Origin: an uncultured Verrucomicrobiales bacterium
GTDB taxonomy: Bacteria; Verrucomicrobiota; Verrucomicrobiae; Limisphaerales; CANJSG01
Reading direction: 5' to 3'
Length of the DNA stretch: 6,195 nucleotides
Assembly (NCBI GenBank): GCA_946480965.1
Contig: CAMLMI010000296.1
Span: 1-6,195 of the forward strand
Made by a program: the position numbers and the translations under genes. The notes under the pieces were generated by a model. That model ran no database searches. It was given only the letters and a program-made list of their open reading frames with translations, and was not told the DNA's origin. Numbering within the stretch: position 1 is the first letter of the stretch; each line of letters starts with the position of its first letter. This document shows, piece by piece, positions 1 through 5,100 of the stretch.

Positions 1-285
1 ACGGGTGTGCTGGTGGACACGACGGTCCCGGAAATCCTCGCCATTGTCCGAAAATATCCCGCAGCCCAGGTGTTCCGGACCAACACGGTGGTCTTCGAGG
101 TCACGTTCTCCGAAGCGGTCTCCGGGGTGGACACCAGTTGGTTCACGGTGACACCGACCAACGGTGGCACGACCGTCGCCAGCGTCGCATCGGTGACCGG
201 CGGACCGGCGGTGTATGACGTGGCGGTCGATGTGATCGGCGGAGCGGGAGATTTCCGGCTCGATCTCGTGGTTTTGGAACGGACG
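1..285 (+). repeat. Ig-like domain, copy 1 (interrupted by the propeller)
   Basis: Codons 1-95 carry VFEVTFSEAVSGVD, then FTV, NGGT, a GGPAVYDV strand and GDFRLDLV. This resembles the bacterial Ig-like modules found in large calcium-dependent adhesins. Copy 2 at 1690-1968 shares VFEVTFSE, NGG, VSGGP-type and FRLE/FRLD positions with it. In related modules the FRLDL strand is followed shortly by a D-x-x-G-N-A-[LV]-S-G turn and a final G-x-x-Y-T-x-D strand. Here those elements appear only after the propeller, at 1003-1071. Confidence 0.75.
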
Positions 286-1971
286 GTCCAGCCGTTCGCC
301 AGCGGCTTCAACGGTCCGGTCAACCTGGCCTTCGATGCGGCCGGCTTCCTCTATGTGGTGAACGGCGACGGCAATTCCGTCAGCCGGGTGGACACCAACG
401 GGACCGTGACGGTCTTCGCCACCGGCTTCAGCGCGCCGAACGGCCTCGTCTTGGATGCCGAGGGCAATCTCTCTGTGGCCAACTGGGGCAACCACTCCGT
501 CAGCAAGGTGACGACCAACGGCGTGGTCAGCACCTTCGCCACCGGGCTGAACCGCCCCGTGGGCCTGGTCTTCGACGGCGAGGGCAATCTCTTCGTGTCG
601 AGCATCGGCGACGACGCCATCCGCAAGGTGGCGACCAACGGCGTGGTGAGCGTCTTTGCGACCGGCTTCGACCATCCGAGGGGCATGGTCTTTGACGTGG
701 AGGGCAACCTCTATGTCGCGAACTACTTCGGCGGGTCGATCCTCAAGGTGACGACCGGTGGCGTGGTCACCACGCATCTTTCCGGCCTCAACTATCCTTC
801 CGATCTGAGGTTCGGCAGCGATGGCGGTCTCTACGTCGTCGAGACCGGGGGCGGCCAGGTGAGCCGGGTGGATACCAATGGCGTCGCGAGCCTCTTCGTC
901 TCCGGAATCAGCACCCCGTTCGGCATGGCGTTCGACGCCGCCGGCGTGGCCTTTGTGGGAAGCTATACCGACAACACCGTGAGCCGCGTGGCTCCGGGCC
1001 GCCTCGACGACCCGTCGGGCAACGCGGTCTCCGGCCTGCCCTACACCTCGGGCGAAGCCTACACCTACGATCCGAACGACGTGCCAACCGGCCTAGCGCT
1101 GTCGAACACCTCGATCGGGCTTTCGGGCGGTTCGGACGCTATGGTGGGCACGCTGACGACGACAGACGCGGACGGGTCGGACACGCACAGCTACTCGCTG
1201 GTGAGCGGCACGGGCGACACACACAACGGCTCGTTCGCCATCGATGGCAGCAGCTTGAAGGTGGGCGCTTCGGCCCTGGCCGTCGGCAGCTACTCCGTCC
1301 GCATCCAGACCGACGACGGGAACGGCGGCACCTACGCCGAAGCCTTCACGATCACGGTGACGGACGATGTCGGGCCGACGGTCGTGAGCGTCTCCGCGCC
1401 GACCAACGGCATCTATCGCGCGAGCGTGTTCCTGGACTTCACGGTGAGCTTCACCGAGCCGGTCACGGTGCTGGGAGTGCCCGCGCTGGAACTGACGGTC
1501 GGTTCCACGGCGCGGACGGCGACGTTCCACTCCGGCGGAGGCACGACGAACCTGGTCTTCCGCCACACGGTCCAAGTGGGCGACGAAGACACCGATGGAG
1601 TGGCGGTCGGGGCGTTGACCCTGGCCGGGGGCAGCATCAAGGACGCGACGGCGAACAACGCGGTCCTTACCTTGAACAACGTCGCCTCGACTGCCGGCGT
1701 GCTGGTGGACGGCGTGGCCCCGGTGGTCACATCGGTGAAGCGCAAGACGCCGTCGCAGCAAGTGGTGGACACGGCCACGCTGGTTTTCGAGGTCACGTTC
1801 TCCGAGGACGTGGCGAACGTGGATGCTTCGGCCTTCACCGTGAGGGCGGTCAACGGCGGAACCATCACGGCCAACGTCTCCGGCGTCTCCGGCGGCCCGC
1901 GCATCTACGACGTGACGGTCCAGATCACCGGCGGCCTCGGCGAGTTCCGTCTGGAGGTCGGAACGCCCTGA
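1..1971 (+). CDS. Large modular extracellular protein with Ig-like, NHL beta-propeller and cadherin-like domains (5' end missing)
   Basis: The frame is open from base 1 to the TGA at 1969-1971 (656 codons). The first residues (TGVLVD) match an internal segment at codons 564-570, so the true start lies upstream and the GTG at 7 is not a convincing start. In window codon numbers the modules are: Ig-like domain 1-95; six NHL/SMP-30-like propeller blades 99-333; the probable remaining strand of that Ig-like domain 335-357 (DDPSGNAVSG then SGEAYTYD); cadherin-like domain 359-455 with DADGSDTHSY; a second type of Ig-like domain 457-563 (FTEPV, TVQVGDEDTDG, GGSIKDATANN); and a copy of the first Ig-like domain from 565 to the stop. 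No cysteine, transmembrane segment or catalytic motif is visible. Such modules are typical of exported adhesins and matrix proteins, so a surface binding or structural role is inferred. The end at FRLEVGTP has no PEP-CTERM, LPXTG or other sorting tail and may be a truncation. The gene is real with high confidence; the function is uncertain. Confidence 0.9.
   Translation, partial: TGVLVDTTVPEILAIVRKYPAAQVFRTNTVVFEVTFSEAVSGVDTSWFTVTPTNGGTTVASVASVTGGPAVYDVAVDVIGGAGDFRLDLVVLERTVQPFASGFNGPVNLAFDAAGFLYVVNGDGNSVSRVDTNGTVTVFATGFSAPNGLVLDAEGNLSVANWGNHSVSKVTTNGVVSTFATGLNRPVGLVFDGEGNLFVSSIGDDAIRKVATNGVVSVFATGFDHPRGMVFDVEGNLYVANYFGGSILKVTTGGVVTTHLSGLNYPSDLRFGSDGGLYVVETGGGQVSRVDTNGVASLFVSGISTPFGMAFDAAGVAFVGSYTDNTVSRVAPGRLDDPSGNAVSGLPYTSGEAYTYDPNDVPTGLALSNTSIGLSGGSDAMVGTLTTTDADGSDTHSYSLVSGTGDTHNGSFAIDGSSLKVGASALAVGSYSVRIQTDDGNGGTYAEAFTITVTDDVGPTVVSVSAPTNGIYRASVFLDFTVSFTEPVTVLGVPALELTVGSTARTATFHSGGGTTNLVFRHTVQVGDEDTDGVAVGALTLAGGSIKDATANNAVLTLNNVASTAGVLVDGVAPVVTSVKRKTPSQQVVDTATLVFEVTFSEDVANVDASAFTVRAVNGGTITANVSGVSGGPRIYDVTVQITGGLGEFRLEVGTP
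295..999 (+). repeat. Six tandem NHL-like propeller blades, 120-base period
   Basis: Six in-frame units begin at 295, 415, 535, 655, 775 and 895, each exactly 40 codons apart with no indel; the last is shortened at its end. The shared pattern is F-A-T-G-[FL] followed by a P, then G-L-V-F-D, E-G-N-L-Y-V-A-N, a variable turn, and S-V-S-K-V-x-T-N-G-V-V-S. This matches NHL/SMP-30-type beta-propeller repeats, in which each unit is a four-stranded blade. Six blades are enough to close a ring. The last blade lacks the final NGVVS strand, and the segment RTVQPFASG just before the first unit could supply it, giving the usual velcro closure. Units 2 to 4 are the most alike and unit 5 the most diverged. 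Ligand unknown; propellers of this type often bind proteins, sugars or metals. Confidence 0.88.
1075..1365 (+). repeat. Cadherin-like module in gene 1
   Basis: Codons 359-455 read P-T-G-L-A-L-S-N at the start, then VGTLTTTDADGSDTHSY, SGTGDTHNGSF, GSYSVRIQTDDG and F-T-I-T-V at the end. This is a cadherin-like beta-sandwich module common in giant bacterial surface proteins; the acidic DADGSD turn is typical of calcium-binding linkers. A close relative sits in gene 2 at 5280-5567, and the start of another at 6141. Over the 81-base core (1156-1236 against 5361-5441) I count 10 mismatches by hand, about 88% identity. Confidence 0.82.
1690..1968 (+). repeat. Ig-like domain, copy 2 (ends early at the stop codon)
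   Basis: This is the second copy of the domain at 1-285, with VLVDGVAPVV, VFEVTFSEDVANVD, FTV, NGG, VSGGPRIYDV and GEFRLEV in the same order. The two copies share the stretch ggtcacgttctccga at DNA level. Copy 2 stops three codons after FRLEV, so it lacks the D-x-x-G-N turn and the closing strand expected for this fold and present after the propeller in copy 1. Either the protein is truncated here or the domain tolerates loss of its last strand. Confidence 0.75.
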
Positions 1972-2010
1972 GCAAAACGCGCCTCAAGATCATGTGCCAA
2001 CGGCCGATAA

Positions 2011-2047
2011 CCTGCTCGCCGACAAAAAACAGGTGCCTGTTCGCCGA
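2011..2047. repeat. Imperfect 12-base direct repeat
   Basis: CCTGCTCGCCGA at 2011-2022 and CCTGTTCGCCGA at 2036-2047 differ at one base and start 25 bases apart. Spacing of roughly two and a half helical turns could suit a paired binding site, but no known operator is recognised. Confidence 0.35.
2028..2041. promoter_or_regulatory. Short inverted repeat, possible operator
   Basis: AACAGG and CCTGTT form a perfect 6-base inverted repeat around a 2-base TG spacer. It overlaps the second unit of the direct repeat at 2036-2047. It sits about 110 bases upstream of the gene 2 start, a position where a regulator could bind, but a short palindrome of this size can arise by chance. Confidence 0.25.
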
Positions 2048-2138
2048 TCCATAGGATATACCGGCTTCCATCCACACAGGGGCTCCTCGGGGGCGTTCAT
2101 CGGGACCGGGAGCGGTTTGGCAGGCAACAGGAGTTTTT

Positions 2139-2143
2139 AAGGG
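2139..2143 (+). promoter_or_regulatory. Probable ribosome binding site of gene 2
   Basis: AAGGG lies 10 bases before the ATG at 2154. A stronger-looking ACAGGAG is at 2127-2133, but its 20-base distance from the ATG is too long for normal use. No in-frame start lies between the upstream TAG at 2053 and this ATG except at 2154 among ATG codons, and the signal peptide begins exactly there, which supports the chosen start despite the weak site. Confidence 0.45.
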
Positions 2144-2153
2144 CAAACAACGC

Positions 2154-5100
2154 ATGAAACGGAATCGAATCTCTCGTTGGCACTCGTTCTTTTTTGGGAT
2201 CCTCGTCTCGGTCGTCTGGCTGGCCCTGCCGTTGCGGGCCGCGGAAACGACCCTCACTTTCTCCAGCACCTCGACGAATGCCTGGAGCGACGGCATCGCC
2301 CAGGATGGCGACGGCGGCTCGACCGACATTTCCGGCAAGGTCATCCAGTTCTATCCGATCAGCGACACAAGCGGGACCCATCTGAACCTGCCATTGATTT
2401 ACCCCGATTATTCGCGGGCGGACGGTTTTGTTGCCCTGACCACCTATGACACGTCCGTGAACGACAACGGATTCAAGGGCATGGCGATCCGCTCCCAAGA
2501 TGGCTCCGCCTTCCAACTCAATGGGTTTTTCTATTCAAACTGGGGCGAGGGCAGCGCGACCACGATCACCGTCAAGGGCTACAACGACGGCGCCGAAGTC
2601 GCCTCCACCAGCTTTGCAACGGCGTCCGTGGGCGGATGGCAATCCGCAACCGTCACGCTTGATTCGACCTTCGACCAAGTGGACGAGGTCCGGTTGTATT
2701 CGTCCGGCACGAGCTGGCACGGACTCAACGACATCAAGATCGACGACGCGGTAGGGGCGTCGTCGACGCACACGGTCACCAGCTCGGCCGCCTCCGGTGC
2801 GGGGAGCTTCTTGGAGGCGTTCACCTCCGCCAACGTCGCCGGCCAGAGCCACAGCATCGTTTTCGACGCGACCGCCTTTGATCCCGCCACCAAGTCGGTG
2901 GCCGAGCGCACCATCACGCTGGGAGCCAGTCTTGTCTCCTACGTCGGCAGCGGGCTGACGATCAACGGCGATGTCAACGGCGACGGCATACCCGACGTCA
3001 TCCTCGACGGCGCCGAGGCCTACAGCGGCCTCAACGCGACGAGCGCCGCCAACCTTGTCATCCAGTCGATGACGTTCCGCAACTTCCGGTCCTCCGCCGC
3101 CACGATTCCTACCGCGATCCGTCTCGCAGCGGCGGGAAGTTCCTTGGTCATCCGGGACTCGGTATTCCATGGAAACCGAAACACGGCCACGTCTCTGGGT
3201 GGGGGCGCGCTCATCGTGTTGCACTTGTCCAACACCCTCGAAATCGACCGGTCGGTCTTCTACTCCAACTTCCACGGGTTGAACGCCGGTGTTCTCTACT
3301 GTGTGCCGACCAACGCGGTCATCGCCAACAGCGTCTTCTACGACAACGAAGCGGGCGGTTCCGGATCGAACCAGGGCGGCGGCGCGATCCGCTACCAGGC
3401 CAACGCGTCGGGCGCGACGCTGAACCTCTTCAACTGCACCATCGTGGGGAACCGCGTGCCCAACGGCTCCGCCGTGGGTGGCGGCATCGCCCTTTCCAGC
3501 GTCTCCGGGGTGACGGTCAACCTCCACGATTCCATCGTGGCCGGAAACACCGGTCCCGGAGGCGTGGCGAGCGACATCGGCGCCACCGGCTCCGGTTCCT
3601 ACACGGCCAACAATGTAACGACCGGCAGCGCCTCGGGCCTGTTCGTCAATCTGGGGAGCGGCGCTTCGCGCGACCTGCGCCTGGCTTCGGGTTCGCCCGC
3701 GATCGATGCAGGCGGTGCCACCACGACGTCCCCGGCCCAGACCTACGACCTGCTCCGCAATCCCCGCCTGATCGGCGGCAACCTCGACCGGGGCGCCTAC
3801 GAGTATTCGGCGGCCCGGACTTTGGATCTGGACGCCAACAACAGCTCGGGCGCGTCGGGCACCGCCTATTCCGCCACCGGCGCAGCCACGCAAAACGTCA
3901 CGGTCAACGTGGCCGACAGCGACGCGGCCATCGGTGCCCTCGCTTCCGACTCCAACGTCCGCTCCGTCAGCTTCGTCCTCTCGGGCGATGTGGACTCCGG
4001 CGAAACCCTCCTGCTGACCGGCAGCCATCCCAACGTCAACTCCGTGGCGTTCGAAGCGACAACCAAGCGGTTCATGCTGCATAGCAAGACGAACGCCCTG
4101 CTCTCCGACATGGAAGCGGCTGTGAGGAGCGTGGCCTACCGGAACGGCGCGGCTTCTCCCACCCCCGGAGCGCGCACGGTTTCCGCCACGATCTCGGACG
4201 CGAGCGACAGCGCCTCCGCCGTTGCGACGGTCACGTTGGGCTCGGCCAACACGCCTCCTTCCATCGGCCAGTTTTCCGGCGACACCGTCACCTACACGGA
4301 GGGCTCCGGCCCGGTGGTAATCGACCAGGACATCGACGCGACCGTGACCGACGGCGATTCGGCCGACTTCAGCGGCGGCCAACTGCGCGTCTCCATCGTG
4401 GGCAACAAGTCGGGGGAGGAAGTCCTCTCCATCGCCACCAACGGCACGGTCTCCCTGTCCTTCTACTACAACACGGATGACGAGGTGCGGGTGGGCGGCG
4501 TTTCGGTCGGAAAGTTCATCACCGGCGGTTCCGGCACCGGCGGGAGCGACCTGACGCTCTCCCTGAACAGCGGCGCAACTCCGGCGCGCATCCAGAGCCT
4601 CGTTCGGACCTTGGCCCTGCGGGTTCCTGTCCCCGTTCCGACCACGGCCACCCGGTCCGTGGCGGTCACGCTGACGGACGGCGACGGCGGTTCGGTCTCC
4701 GTCACGAACTCCGTGGCCGTTTCACGGGTCCACACGGGAGGCAACGAGATCAAGGCCGACTTCACCGACAACGGCACCACCACCGGCGATTCGCTCGGCA
4801 ACAGCATCACGGAAAACGGCATTGTGGTTTCGCTGCGGGACGGTTCGGGTCAATTGACGGGCACATTCCTGTATGACGGACCCGTGGCCGACGGCTCCTT
4901 CGACCAGGGCGCGGCGGTCAACTCGTTGAACAACGACTTCGGGGCCGGCAACACGGCCATCCGCCACATCTCGATCCGCCGGGCGGACAACACGAACTTC
5001 AAGTTCGTCGGCTTCACCTGGGACAACGGGCTGGACCTGGACCGCACCTTCACGCTGACCGCCTACAACGAAGGTGGCGGCGTGATCGGCAGCGCGAATG

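Larger units (their letters stand above)
1972..2153. other. Intergenic region between the two large genes
   Basis: This stretch is lower in GC than the flanking genes and has stop codons in the forward frames, including TAG at 2053 in the frame of gene 2. It shows no homology to the Ig-like strand missing from the end of gene 1. It contains a 14-base inverted repeat, an imperfect direct repeat and the ribosome binding region of gene 2. I see no strong hairpin followed by a T-run that would serve as a terminator for gene 1; the T-run at 2134-2138 has only a distant 5-base CTCCT/AGGAG pairing. TAGGATATA at 2052-2060 is a possible -10-like element without a good -35. Co-transcription of the two genes therefore cannot be excluded. 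Confidence 0.6.

Noticed and set aside
7..9. GTG as the start of gene 1
   Set aside because: The frame is open to base 1, the residues before it match an internal repeat of the same protein, and no signal peptide follows, so the gene starts upstream of the window.
273..281. Dockerin domain suggested by the D-V-N-G-D-G-I-P-D loop at residues 273-281 of gene 2
   Set aside because: Only one such loop is present and it sits within the beta-helix opening. A dockerin would have two loops with helices. The coordinates given here are residue numbers; the bases are 2970-2996.
295..999. CRISPR-like or other noncoding repeat array
   Set aside because: The 120-base repeats are in frame, encode NHL-type blades and have no short identical repeats with unique spacers.
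1093..1761. 222-codon open frame on the - strand
   Set aside because: It is antisense to the cadherin-like and Ig-like modules of gene 1, with an Arg-, His- and Val-rich composition and no motif. A similar shadow appears at 5271-5855 opposite the related module, which shows that it follows from the + strand repeat.
2084..2138. Terminator ending in the TTTTT at 2134-2138
   Set aside because: The only pairing found is a 5-base CTCCT/AGGAG with a loop of about 40 bases, too weak for an intrinsic terminator, and it would lie within the leader of gene 2.
2177..2449. 90-codon + strand frame near the start of gene 2
   Set aside because: It overlaps the signal peptide and first domain of gene 2 in another frame, and has no ribosome binding site or recognisable motif.
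2535..4382. 615-codon open frame on the - strand
   Set aside because: It lies wholly inside gene 2, is rich in Arg, Gly, Ala and Val as expected for the reverse of GC-rich coding DNA, and has no recognisable domain. The + strand frame has a signal peptide and clear domains.
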